A stretch of 64,000 nucleotides of DNA, taken from assembly GCF_035917575.1 (NCBI RefSeq), contig NZ_CP109090.1, positions 4,836,001 through 4,900,000 on the forward strand, in the 5' to 3' direction. Below, in pieces: positions 17,415 to 25,151 of the stretch. Within the stretch, counting starts at the first letter, position 1. The number at the start of each line of letters is the position of its first letter. Under the pieces are notes generated by a model. That model worked only from the letters and a program-made list of their open reading frames with translations. It was not told the DNA's origin and searched no databases. A program made the position numbers and the translations under genes. The DNA is from Streptomyces sp. NBC_01788 (GTDB taxonomy: Bacteria > Actinomycetota > Actinomycetes > Streptomycetales > Streptomycetaceae).

Positions 17415-18391
17415 CAGGAGGCCGCCTTCGCTGCGGAGACCCGGCGGCGCAGTCGGCGCAGCCTGGACGAACGGTTCAGGTCCATGGTGTCGAGGACGTC
17501 GGTGAGCAGCTCCTGCGGCAGCCGCTTGATCGCCGCGGCGCTCATGGTCCGCAACTGCCTGGCCACCGGCGGCTCGAACTTGTCGATCTCCGACAGGTGG
17601 TGGGCGATGATCGCGCAGTAGGTGCGCACCGCCTTGGGCAGCAGCCGGTCGGCCTCGGGGTCGGCCGCGGTCTCCTCGATCACCTGGTCGAAGGCGCGGA
17701 TGAAGTCGAGCCGGCGCACATCGCCGATCTGCGTGAGGGAACCGGCCACCCCGCGCCGGTAGAAGACGCCCAGCAGGCCCACCACGGCGAACGACTCCGC
17801 CTCCCGGTGCAGCCGCCAGATCCACGGCCGGTCCTCGGCGGTGCGCAGACCGTCGGTGAAGTGCAGCAGCCCCCGGTCGACCAGCCGGCGGTGGTAGACG
17901 CCCGCCCAGGCGTAGGGATAGTCGACGGAGGTGGTGCGGTCGGCGGGCAGGATCGCCCGCCGCGGGTCCATCACCTCGCCCCGCCGGCCGTGCGGGACAC
18001 GCTGGATCGTGCGGGCCCGTGCGGTGCACTGCACATGGTCGGTGCGGACGAAGTCGCAGCCCAGGTCCTCGATCGCGGCGACCAGCCGCGGGTAGTAGCC
18101 GGGGGCCAGCCAGTCGTCGCCGTCCAGGAAGGTCAGGTACTCGCCGCGCGCCCGGTCGATGCCGGTGTTGCGCGCGGTCGCGAGCCCGCCGTTCTTCTCG
18201 TGTCCGACGTACACCGCCCCCGGCAACTCGCGCTCCGCGCGCGCGAGTATGTCCGGCGTCCCGTCGCGCGAGCAGTCGTCCACGAGAATGAATTCGAAGT
18301 CCTCGCGGGCGTTCGCGCGCAGGCTCTTCAAGGTGTCGGAAGCGTATTGCCGGACGTTGTAGAACGGCACGATGACGGAGAGCTTGACCAC
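17414..18391 (-). CDS. GT2 family glycosyltransferase (copy 2)
   Basis: 325 aa, GTG at 18391. GT-A domain with KLSVIVPFYN, FILVDDCSRDGT at residues 34-45 and FLDGDDWL near 90, then DFVRTDHVQCTA and YAWAGVYHRRL. The arrangement is nearly the same as the gene at 11300, with shared C-terminal landmarks (GVFYRRGVAGSLTQI, LLPKAVRTYCAIIAHHL). No good ribosome site sits directly upstream; AGGAGGGG occurs about 22 bp away. It is divergent from the gene at 18591, with 199 bp between, which should hold the promoters of both. Confidence 0.88.
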   Translation of the reverse strand: MVKLSVIVPFYNVRQYASDTLKSLRANAREDFEFILVDDCSRDGTPDILARAERELPGAVYVGHEKNGGLATARNTGIDRARGEYLTFLDGDDWLAPGYYPRLVAAIEDLGCDFVRTDHVQCTARARTIQRVPHGRRGEVMDPRRAILPADRTTSVDYPYAWAGVYHRRLVDRGLLHFTDGLRTAEDRPWIWRLHREAESFAVVGLLGVFYRRGVAGSLTQIGDVRRLDFIRAFDQVIEETAADPEADRLLPKAVRTYCAIIAHHLSEIDKFEPPVARQLRTMSAAAIKRLPQELLTDVLDTMDLNRSSRLRRLRRRVSAAKAAS

Positions 18392-18590
18392 GCAGGTGAC
18401 GTTAGGGCGCGGCCCCTCCTCGCATCTTTGCCTTTGGCTTGAACTTGGGTGAACGACGTGTGGCGGCGCCGTGAACCAGCCGATGTTCCGGGCCGCCGAC
18501 GGCCTGGTTCGCCATTCGGCGATGTGCTGTTAACCGTTTGTTGCGTTCGGGTTGGGCGGTTCCTAGAAATGCCTTCCTACGGTCTTCGGC

Positions 18591-19934
18591 GTGCCAGCCA
18601 GTGCGAAGAAGTCCCGGCGAGTAGCCGTTCTCGCGGATTCCGACACCCGGTGGAAATGGGGTGCGCTCACGGCGAACCGCTTGGTTTCCGCCGGTGTTTC
18701 CCCCGACTCGGGTGAACCGGACATCCGCCTCGACGGCTATCTGCTGCGGGGCCGTGCCACCCCCACCGCCCGCCAGCTCGAGGAGGTCGGCGTCCGCGCG
18801 GACCGTCTGAGCGAGGTCACCGCCGCCGAGTTCCTGCGCGAGATGGCGCGGGAGCCGTACGACGTCCTCGTGCTCGCCCTCGTCGGCGGCGGCGTCCAGG
18901 CCATGCTGCACGGACTGGCCCACGCCTGGCGGGGACGCACCGAGCGGCCCGTGGTCGTCACCGGCTACGTCGGCGTCGTCTACGAGAAGCTCACCGACGG
19001 TCTGCTGCTGCGCCACGGCGCCGACCTCGTCCTGGCCAACTCCCGTCAGGACGCGGACCGTTTCCGGGCCGTGTACGAGGGCGTGGGCGCCGACTCCTCG
19101 TCGGTGACCGAGGTGGCGCTGCCGTTCCTCGGCGGCGCCGCGCACTCCGCGGACCGGAAGGCGGACGACGACCCCTACACGGTCGTCTTCGCCGCGCAGC
19201 CGTCCGTGCCGCAGAGCCGCCAGGACCGCGTCTACCTGCTGGACCGGCTGATCGGGCACGCCCGCCGGCATCCCGGGCGCGAGGTGCTGCTCAAGCTCCG
19301 CTCCAAGCCGGGCGAGCACACCACGCACATCGAGGAACTGCCCTACCAGAAGCTGGCCCAGCGCAAGGACCTGCCCGCCAACCTCCGTCTGGTGTACGGG
19401 AACATGGGCGAGGTCCTGGACCGCACCGACCTGCTGGTCACGGTGAGTTCGACGGCCGCCCTGGAGTCCCTGCACCGGCGCATCCCCACCGTCGTCCTGA
19501 CCGACCTCGGGGTGCGGGAGGCGTACGGCAACCACCACTTCGTGGGCTCCGGCTGCCTGGCCTCCTGGGACCAGCTCGACGACGGGTACGAGCCCGAACC
19601 GGACCCGCGGTGGGTGGACCGCCAGGGCGTCGCCACCGGAGGCACGTACGAGGCGGCCTTCGACAGGGCCCGCCACCGCGTCGACGAACTGCTCGGCGCC
19701 GGTGAACTCCCGCCGCTGAAGCCCTACTACACGCCCGTCACCGCCCCCGGCTATCTGCCCGGCATCCTCGCCCGCCACCATCTCGCCCCCGACGGCGGCC
19801 CGTTGCCGGGCGCGCCCACCGCCGACCGGGCGCCCGGCCCGGTGCGGCGGATCTTCCGCCATGCCGCCCGCGGCGCCTACCGCCACGGCGTGCAGCGCGT
19901 GGCGCCCGTGATCCGTCGGATGGGGGAGCTGTGA
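18591..19934 (+). CDS. DUF6716-type putative glycosyltransferase
   Basis: 447 aa, GTG start at 18591. N-terminal Rossmann-like strand RRVAVLADSDTRWKWGALTAN, then VVVTGYVGVVYEKLTDGLLLRHGADLVLANS, a KLRSKPGEHTTHIEELPYQ segment and DRTDLLVTVSSTAALESL near residue 290. The last pair resembles the donor-site loops of GT-B transferases in teichoic acid or polysialic acid synthesis. The C-terminal 60 residues are basic (RRIFRHAARGAYRHG). Its stop lies 32 bp before the ATG of the CMP-nonulosonate synthetase gene, and these + strand genes probably form one operon down to 23341. The acceptor and sugar are unknown. Confidence 0.7.
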   Translation: MPASAKKSRRVAVLADSDTRWKWGALTANRLVSAGVSPDSGEPDIRLDGYLLRGRATPTARQLEEVGVRADRLSEVTAAEFLREMAREPYDVLVLALVGGGVQAMLHGLAHAWRGRTERPVVVTGYVGVVYEKLTDGLLLRHGADLVLANSRQDADRFRAVYEGVGADSSSVTEVALPFLGGAAHSADRKADDDPYTVVFAAQPSVPQSRQDRVYLLDRLIGHARRHPGREVLLKLRSKPGEHTTHIEELPYQKLAQRKDLPANLRLVYGNMGEVLDRTDLLVTVSSTAALESLHRRIPTVVLTDLGVREAYGNHHFVGSGCLASWDQLDDGYEPEPDPRWVDRQGVATGGTYEAAFDRARHRVDELLGAGELPPLKPYYTPVTAPGYLPGILARHHLAPDGGPLPGAPTADRAPGPVRRIFRHAARGAYRHGVQRVAPVIRRMGEL

Positions 19935-19966
19935 ACGACCGCATCCCACCCCAAGGAGTGCAGCCC

Positions 19967-21253
19967 ATGACCGATGTCCACCCGGACCCGGGACCCGGCG
20001 CCCCGGCGCGCCGCGTGCTCGCGGTGATACCCGCGCGCGGCGGCTCCAAGGGCGTACCCGCGAAGAACCTCGCCCCCGTCGGCGGTGTCCCGCTGGTCGC
20101 CCGTGCCGTGCGCGAGTGCCGGGCGGCCCGGCTGGTGACCGACGTGGTGGTCTCCACCGACGACCAGGCCATCGCGGCCGCCGCCCGCCAGGCCGGCGCC
20201 GAGGTGGTGCTGCGGCCCGCCGCCATCGCCGGTGACACCGCCACCTCCGAGGCCGCGGTGCTGCACGCCATGGACGCGTACGAGGCACTGCACGGCGCCC
20301 CGGTGGACGTGGTGCTGCTCGTGCAGTGCACCAGCCCGTTCCTGACGAGCGAGGACGTCGACGGGGTCGCGGGCGCGGTCGTCGAGGACGGCGCCGACAC
20401 CGCGGTGACCGTGGCGCCCTTCCACGGCTTCGTGTGGCGCGACGCCGCCGACGACCCGGCGACCGACGGCACGCCGCCGGACGAGGCCGCCGCCGGTTCC
20501 CCGGCCACCGAGGGCGGCTACGGCGTCAACCACGACAAGTCCTTCCGCCCGCGCCGCCAGGACCGCCCCCAGGACCTGCTGGAGACCGGCGCCGCCTACG
20601 CCATGGCGGCGTCCGGGTTCCGCACGCACCGGCACCGCTTCTTCGGCCGTACCGAACCGGTCCGCACCGACCCGGCGCGGGTGCTGGAGATCGACGACCC
20701 GCACGACCTGGCGCGGGCGCGGGCGCTGGCCCCGCTGTTCGACGCCGGCCGGCCGGGGGCGTTGCCGACCGCCGCCGACGTGGACGCGGTCGTACTCGAC
20801 TTCGACGGCACCCAGACCGACGACAGGGTGCTGATCGACTCCGACGGACGGGAGTTCGTCTCCGTGCACCGCGGGGACGGCCTCGGCATCGCGGCGCTGC
20901 GCGACAGCGGCCTGAGGATGCTGATCCTGTCCACGGAGCAGAACCCGGTCGTCGCCGCCCGCGCCCGCAAGCTCAGGCTTCCGGTACTGCACGGCATCGA
21001 CCGCAAGGACCTCGCGCTGAAGCAGTGGTGCGAGGAGCAGGGCATCGCGCCCGAGCGCGTGCTCTACGTCGGCAACGACGTCAACGACCTCCCGTGCTTC
21101 TCCCTCGTGGGCTGGCCCGTGGCGGTCGCGAGCGCCCACGACGTCGTACGCGGCGCCGCACGCGCGGTCACCACCGTCCCCGGTGGCGACGGCGCGATCC
21201 GGGAGATCGCCAGCTGGATCCTCGGCCCCTCTCTCGATTCCCTCACCAAGTAA
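19967..21253 (+). CDS. CMP-nonulosonate (Kdn/sialic acid) synthetase fused to HAD phosphatase
   Basis: 428 aa. ATG at 19967 is chosen because AAGGAG lies at 19953-19958; a GTG at 19931 overlaps the upstream stop but has poor spacing. Residues about 15-250 are a NeuA-type cytidylyltransferase (VLAVIPARGGSKGVPAKNL at the nucleotide site, LLVQCTSPFLTSEDVDG). Residues about 272-415 are a KdsC-like HAD phosphatase (VVLDFDGTQTDDRV, LILSTEQNP, VLYVGNDVNDLPCF). The fusion could dephosphorylate Kdn-9-phosphate and activate the product as a CMP-sugar. An Asp/Pro/Ala-rich insert of about 30 residues (DAADDPATDGTPPDEAAA) interrupts the first domain. Confidence 0.88.
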   Translation: MTDVHPDPGPGAPARRVLAVIPARGGSKGVPAKNLAPVGGVPLVARAVRECRAARLVTDVVVSTDDQAIAAAARQAGAEVVLRPAAIAGDTATSEAAVLHAMDAYEALHGAPVDVVLLVQCTSPFLTSEDVDGVAGAVVEDGADTAVTVAPFHGFVWRDAADDPATDGTPPDEAAAGSPATEGGYGVNHDKSFRPRRQDRPQDLLETGAAYAMAASGFRTHRHRFFGRTEPVRTDPARVLEIDDPHDLARARALAPLFDAGRPGALPTAADVDAVVLDFDGTQTDDRVLIDSDGREFVSVHRGDGLGIAALRDSGLRMLILSTEQNPVVAARARKLRLPVLHGIDRKDLALKQWCEEQGIAPERVLYVGNDVNDLPCFSLVGWPVAVASAHDVVRGAARAVTTVPGGDGAIREIASWILGPSLDSLTK

Positions 21254-21267
21254 GGACAACTCCTGCC

Positions 21268-22206
21268 ATGAGCACCAACTCCCGCATCCGCACCTTCGGT
21301 TCGCGCGAGGCCGGCCCCGGCCGCCCCGTCTACGTCACCGGCGAGATCGGCATCAACCACAACGGCGACATCGAGAACGCCTTCAAGCTGATCGACGCCG
21401 CCGCCGAGGCCGGCTGCGACGCCGTCAAGTTCCAGAAGCGCACGCCCGAGATCTGCACCCCGCGCGACCAGTGGGACATCGAGCGCGACACCCCCTGGGG
21501 CCGGATGACCTACATCGACTACCGCCACCGCGTGGAGTTCGGTGAGGACGAGTACCGCCAGATCGACGAGTACTGCCGGGAGAAGGGCATCGCCTGGTTC
21601 GCCTCCCCGTGGGACACCGAGGCCGTCGCGTTCCTGGAGAAGTTCGACGTGCCCGCCCACAAGGTGGCCTCCGCGTCCCTGACGGACGACGAGCTGCTGC
21701 GCGCCCTGCGCGCGACCGGCCGCACGGTCATCCTCTCCACCGGCATGTCCACGCCCAAGCAGATACGCCACGCAGTGGAGGTGCTGGGCTCGGACAACAT
21801 CCTGCTGTGCCACGCCACGTCGACGTACCCGGCGAAGGCCGAGGAGCTGAACCTGCGCGTGATCAACACCCTGGAGAAGGAGTACCCGAACGTCCCGATC
21901 GGCTACTCCGGCCACGAGACCGGCCTGCAGACCACGCTGGCCGCGGTCGCCCTGGGCGCCGTCTTCGTCGAGCGCCACATCACCCTGGACCGCGCCATGT
22001 GGGGCTCCGACCAGGCCGCCTCCGTCGAGCCGCAGGGCCTGCAGCGCCTGGTCCGCGACATCCGCACCATCGAGGCCTCCCTCGGCGACGGCGTCAAGAA
22101 GGTCTACGACTCCGAGCGCGGCCCGATGAAGAAGCTGCGCCGTGTCACCGGCGTCGTCGCCGAGGCGGAGATCGCCGCGGCCGCGGGCGAGCCGGTCGCG
22201 GTGTGA
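21268..22206 (+). CDS. NeuB-family nonulosonate (Kdn-9-P type) synthase
   Basis: 312 aa, ATG at 21268 with AAGGA at 21252-21256. The NeuB TIM barrel is complete: VTGEIGINHNGD with the metal/PEP-site residues, CDAVKFQKRTPE, FASPWDTEAV, VASASLTDDELL, VILSTGMSTPKQI, LCHATSTYPAKAEELNL, IGYSGHETGLQTT and VERHITLDRAMWGSDQAAS. It condenses phosphoenolpyruvate with a six-carbon sugar (phosphate) to give a nine-carbon acid. The C-terminal SAF domain of bacterial sialate synthases is missing; the protein stops soon after the barrel. That, and the fused phosphatase upstream, points to a phosphorylated substrate such as mannose-6-phosphate (inference). Confidence 0.9.
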   Translation: MSTNSRIRTFGSREAGPGRPVYVTGEIGINHNGDIENAFKLIDAAAEAGCDAVKFQKRTPEICTPRDQWDIERDTPWGRMTYIDYRHRVEFGEDEYRQIDEYCREKGIAWFASPWDTEAVAFLEKFDVPAHKVASASLTDDELLRALRATGRTVILSTGMSTPKQIRHAVEVLGSDNILLCHATSTYPAKAEELNLRVINTLEKEYPNVPIGYSGHETGLQTTLAAVALGAVFVERHITLDRAMWGSDQAASVEPQGLQRLVRDIRTIEASLGDGVKKVYDSERGPMKKLRRVTGVVAEAEIAAAAGEPVAV

Positions 22207-22240
22207 GCCCCAGCCCCTTAACACGGACGGTCCCGCGCCG

Positions 22241-23341
22241 ATGAGCCCCCGCACCCTCGCCTTCGTCGAGAGCCCGGTACAACTGCTGAACGTGCTGGAG
22301 TGGGCTCACGCCCGCGGTCATACGGCCGACCGCGCCCCCGGTCCGGGCGGGACCGCTTCCGGCGCCCGCCCGGAGTCGGGGCTCACCCTCGTCGTGCTGT
22401 CGCCGACCGATCCGATGAGCCGCGGCCAGCTGCGGCGGATGGCCCAGCTCGCCCGGGACGAGGGGCACGAGGTGCGCTGGGAGGAGGCGCGGGGCGGGGC
22501 CGGGGCGCCGCTGCGGACCATCGGCGGCCTGGCCGGGCCGCTCCGGCGGGCCGAGCGGGTCGTGATGGGGGACCCGTTCTCGCGCTATGTGCAGCTGCTG
22601 CTGACGATCACCCGGGCGCGGGAGCTCGTGGTCGTGGACGACGGCACGGCGACGATGGAGTTCGTCGGCCAGCTCGCCCGCGGCGAGCGGCTGGTGCGCT
22701 GGCACCGCAAGGGCGGCCGCCGCGGCCCGCGGGACCTCGTCCTCGGCCCGGTGTCGGCCGTCGCCCGGCGCCGGCTCACCCCTCACGGGGAACGCCGCCG
22801 GGTGGAGGTGTTCTCGTCCATGCCGATCGACGAGACCCCGCGGGGCGTGACCGTCACCGCGAACCGCTTCGCCTGGACCCGCGCCCGTTTCGGGCCGCCC
22901 GGCGTCACCGCGGGCGCCGACCTGGTGGGCACGTCGCTGGTCGAGACGGGCGTCGTCGACGGCGACCGGTACCTGGACGCCGTGCGGGCACTGGCCGAGG
23001 CGCACGGGGCGACCCGCTACTTCGCCCACCGGCGCGAGAGCGCCGAGAAACTGCACCGGCTGGCCGTGGAGACCGGCCTCCAGGTCGTCCGCCCCGAGCT
23101 TCCCCTGGAGCTGATCGCCCGCCGGGGCCCGATCGGCCGTACGATCCTCAGCTTCCCGTCCACCGTCGTGCACACCCTGCCGCTCGCCCTGGCCGGCACG
23201 GGGGTGCGCGTCACTGTCTGCGACATCGACCCGAGCTGGCTGACGGCGCACGCCTCCCCGCGGGCCCAGGGCTTCCTCTCCGGCGTCACCGGCACCGCCC
23301 GTGACGTGCATCGCCTCGCCCGTACGGCCCAGACCGGCTGA
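22241..23341 (+). CDS. GT52/polysialyltransferase-like transferase for a CMP-nonulosonate
   Basis: 366 aa, ATG at 22241, 34 bp after the synthase stop. It starts TLAFVESPVQLLNVLEWAHA, a motif seen at the N-terminus of lipooligosaccharide sialyltransferases (E/T-P-x-Q). It contains ARELVVVDDGTATMEF, the HRRESAEKL motif equivalent to the H-P-R-E nucleotide-binding element, and GRTILSFPSTVVHTLPL, equivalent to the CMP-contacting S-S/T loop. The set GT52-like N-terminus, HxRE and S-T is consistent with transfer of a nonulosonic acid from CMP. It ends the + strand operon at a terminator that includes its stop codon. Confidence 0.72.
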   Translation: MSPRTLAFVESPVQLLNVLEWAHARGHTADRAPGPGGTASGARPESGLTLVVLSPTDPMSRGQLRRMAQLARDEGHEVRWEEARGGAGAPLRTIGGLAGPLRRAERVVMGDPFSRYVQLLLTITRARELVVVDDGTATMEFVGQLARGERLVRWHRKGGRRGPRDLVLGPVSAVARRRLTPHGERRRVEVFSSMPIDETPRGVTVTANRFAWTRARFGPPGVTAGADLVGTSLVETGVVDGDRYLDAVRALAEAHGATRYFAHRRESAEKLHRLAVETGLQVVRPELPLELIARRGPIGRTILSFPSTVVHTLPLALAGTGVRVTVCDIDPSWLTAHASPRAQGFLSGVTGTARDVHRLARTAQTG

Positions 23342-23361
23342 ACGCCCCTCCGGGGCGTTCA
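23339..23361 (+). terminator. terminator of the nonulosonate operon
   Basis: A 10-bp perfect stem (TGAACGCCCC at 23339-23348, complement at 23352-23361) with a TCC loop. The TGA stop codon of the transferase gene is the first three bases of the stem. Confidence 0.8.
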
Positions 23362-23683
23362 GGGGCGGCTCCGAGGGGCCTGGAGGGGACGGGAGCCCCA
23401 CGGACGGCCGTCCGCCAGGTGAACATTGCGGGCGTGGTTCCCGTGGGACGTGGTATGCGTGGAGAAAAGAACAAATGGGGCGGGGTGCCAGGGGCGTGAC
23501 GTGAGCCACTCCCCCCGGAGCCCCGTGATCCGCTCGGCCGGCGAAGGCGGGCGAGTTTACCCATCCCAGTCGATACGTATGCGCCGGGCGGTCACCTTTC
23601 CTTCCCCTGACGGGTTGAACTTTTGTTGATCGAGGGTCAGTTGACCACCCCGGCGTCCTACCCTTCAGAGGGTGAAGCAACTG
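23362..23683. other. intergenic region between glycopolymer operon and amidohydrolase
   Basis: About 320 bp with no convincing gene. It is less G/C-rich than its surroundings, especially at 23455-23475 and 23590-23640 (runs such as GAAAAGAACAAA and TTGAACTTTTGTTGATCG). It probably carries the promoter of the M20 gene; I could not settle on one -35/-10 pair. Confidence 0.4.
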
Positions 23684-24922
23684 ATGTCCCCAGAGTCCGA
23701 GGCCGATCTCCCCGCTGATGCCACCGCGGAAGCCGCCCTTCCCGGCACCCTGCCGGAGGCGCTGTACGCCGAGCTCGTCGCGTTCCGGCGCGACCTGCAC
23801 ATGCACCCCGAGCTCGGCAACCAGGAGTTCCGTACCACCGCCGCGATCAAGGAGCGGCTGGAGGAGGCCGGGCTCGCGCCGCGGGTCCTGCCGGCCGGGA
23901 CCGGGCTCGTCTGCGACATCGGGGGCGATCCCGGTGGCGGGGGGCCGGGTGTGCTCGCCCTGCGCGCCGACATCGACGCCCTGCCCATCCCCGACACCAA
24001 GAGCGAGATCCCGTACCGCTCCACCGTGCCCGACCGCGCCCACGCCTGCGGGCACGACGTGCACACCTCCGTCGTCCTCGGCGCCGGACTGGTCCTCGCG
24101 GACCTGCACCGGCGGGGGCTGCTGCCGCGGCCCGTGCGGCTGATCTTCCAGCCCGCGGAGGAGGTGCTGCCCGGCGGCGCCGCCGAGGTCATCAAGAGCG
24201 GCGCGCTGGACGGAGTGAGCCGGATCGTCGCGGTGCACTGCGACCCCCGGGTCGACGCCGGCCGGATCGGACTGCGCCAGGGACCCATCACCTCCGCCTG
24301 CGACCGGCTGGAGGTCATGCTGGACGGCCCCGGTGGGCACACCGCGCGACCGCACCTGACGACGGACCTCGTCACCGCCGCCGCCCGGGTGGTCACCGAC
24401 GTGCCCGCGCTCGTCGGACGGCGGGTCGACACCCGCGCCGGGCTCGCCGTGACCTGGGGGCGGATCGAGTCCGGGCACGCCCCGAACGTGGTCCCGCAGC
24501 ACGCCGAACTCGCCGGGACGGTCCGATGCCTGGACATCCACGCCTGGCGGCAGGCGCCCGACATCGTGGTCGCCGCGATCGACGAGGTCGCCAACCTGCA
24601 CAAGGCCAAGTCCGAGATCAACTACGTGCGCGGGGTGCCGCCGGTCGTCAACGAACCGGTGGTGACCGAACTGCTGCGCGAGGCGATGACCGCCCGGCGC
24701 GGCGCCGCCGCCGTGGAGGACACCGAGCAGAGCCTCGGCGGCGAGGACTTCTCCTGGTACCTGGAGAACGTGCCCGGCGCGATGGCCCGGCTCGGGGTCC
24801 GCACCCCGGGCGAGCGGACCGTGCGCGACCTGCACCAGGGCGACTTCGACGCCGACGAGTCCGCCATCAGGGTGGGCGTGGAGCTGTTCACCGCCGCCGC
24901 CCTGCTGCACCCGACGCACTGA
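23684..24922 (+). CDS. M20-family amidohydrolase (aminoacylase/carboxypeptidase type)
   Basis: 412 aa from ATG 23684, which has AGAGGG at 23668-23673; a GTG at 23672 would add four residues. It has the di-metal M20D signatures: FRRDLHMHPELGNQE, LRADIDALPI, HACGHDVHTSV with metal Cys/His, FQPAEEVLPGGA with the catalytic Glu, and LGGEDFSWYLENVPG near the C-terminus. The dimerisation lid domain is present in the middle (PGGHTARPHLTTDLV). It hydrolyses N-acyl amino acids or similar amides in the cytoplasm. It lies before the nucleoside transport genes but is separated from them by a terminator, so a shared pathway is not implied. Confidence 0.88.
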   Translation: MSPESEADLPADATAEAALPGTLPEALYAELVAFRRDLHMHPELGNQEFRTTAAIKERLEEAGLAPRVLPAGTGLVCDIGGDPGGGGPGVLALRADIDALPIPDTKSEIPYRSTVPDRAHACGHDVHTSVVLGAGLVLADLHRRGLLPRPVRLIFQPAEEVLPGGAAEVIKSGALDGVSRIVAVHCDPRVDAGRIGLRQGPITSACDRLEVMLDGPGGHTARPHLTTDLVTAAARVVTDVPALVGRRVDTRAGLAVTWGRIESGHAPNVVPQHAELAGTVRCLDIHAWRQAPDIVVAAIDEVANLHKAKSEINYVRGVPPVVNEPVVTELLREAMTARRGAAAVEDTEQSLGGEDFSWYLENVPGAMARLGVRTPGERTVRDLHQGDFDADESAIRVGVELFTAAALLHPTH

Positions 24923-24924
24923 TC

Positions 24925-24968
24925 CGGCCGGCGAAGGGGCGCCCGGAAGGTGCCCCTTCCTCCGGCCG
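24925..24968 (+). terminator. terminator after M20 gene
   Basis: An 8-bp stem (GAAGGGGC at 24933-24940 with its complement at 24952-24959), flanked by self-complementary CGGCCG at 24925-24930 and 24963-24968. Confidence 0.65.
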
Positions 24969-25043
24969 TGTCACCCGTCCCCGTCCCGGGCCCCGCGAAT
25001 CACCCCCTGTCGGCACGGTTCGGTAACGCCGGGTTCAACCCCG

Positions 25044-25072
25044 TTTCCCTCGGCCTCTACGCGCGTTACTGT
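25044..25072 (+). promoter_or_regulatory. bmp1 promoter with nucleoside-regulon operator (half-plus site)
   Basis: TTTCCC (25044-25049), a 17-bp spacer, and TACTGT (25067-25072, fits TANNNT). The spacer ends in TCTACGCGCGT (25056-25066), ten bases of the palindrome CTACGCGCGTAG. The same arrangement occurs before the second BMP gene at 27795-27823. Transcription would begin near 25079, leaving a leader of about 70 nt. Confidence 0.65.
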
Positions 25073-25151
25073 GCGCCGGAATCGCCACCAGCGGCGGCTC
25101 ATGGGGAAAGCGGGCCGGCGACGGTGCCGTGGGCAAGAAGGGGTGCTTGCT

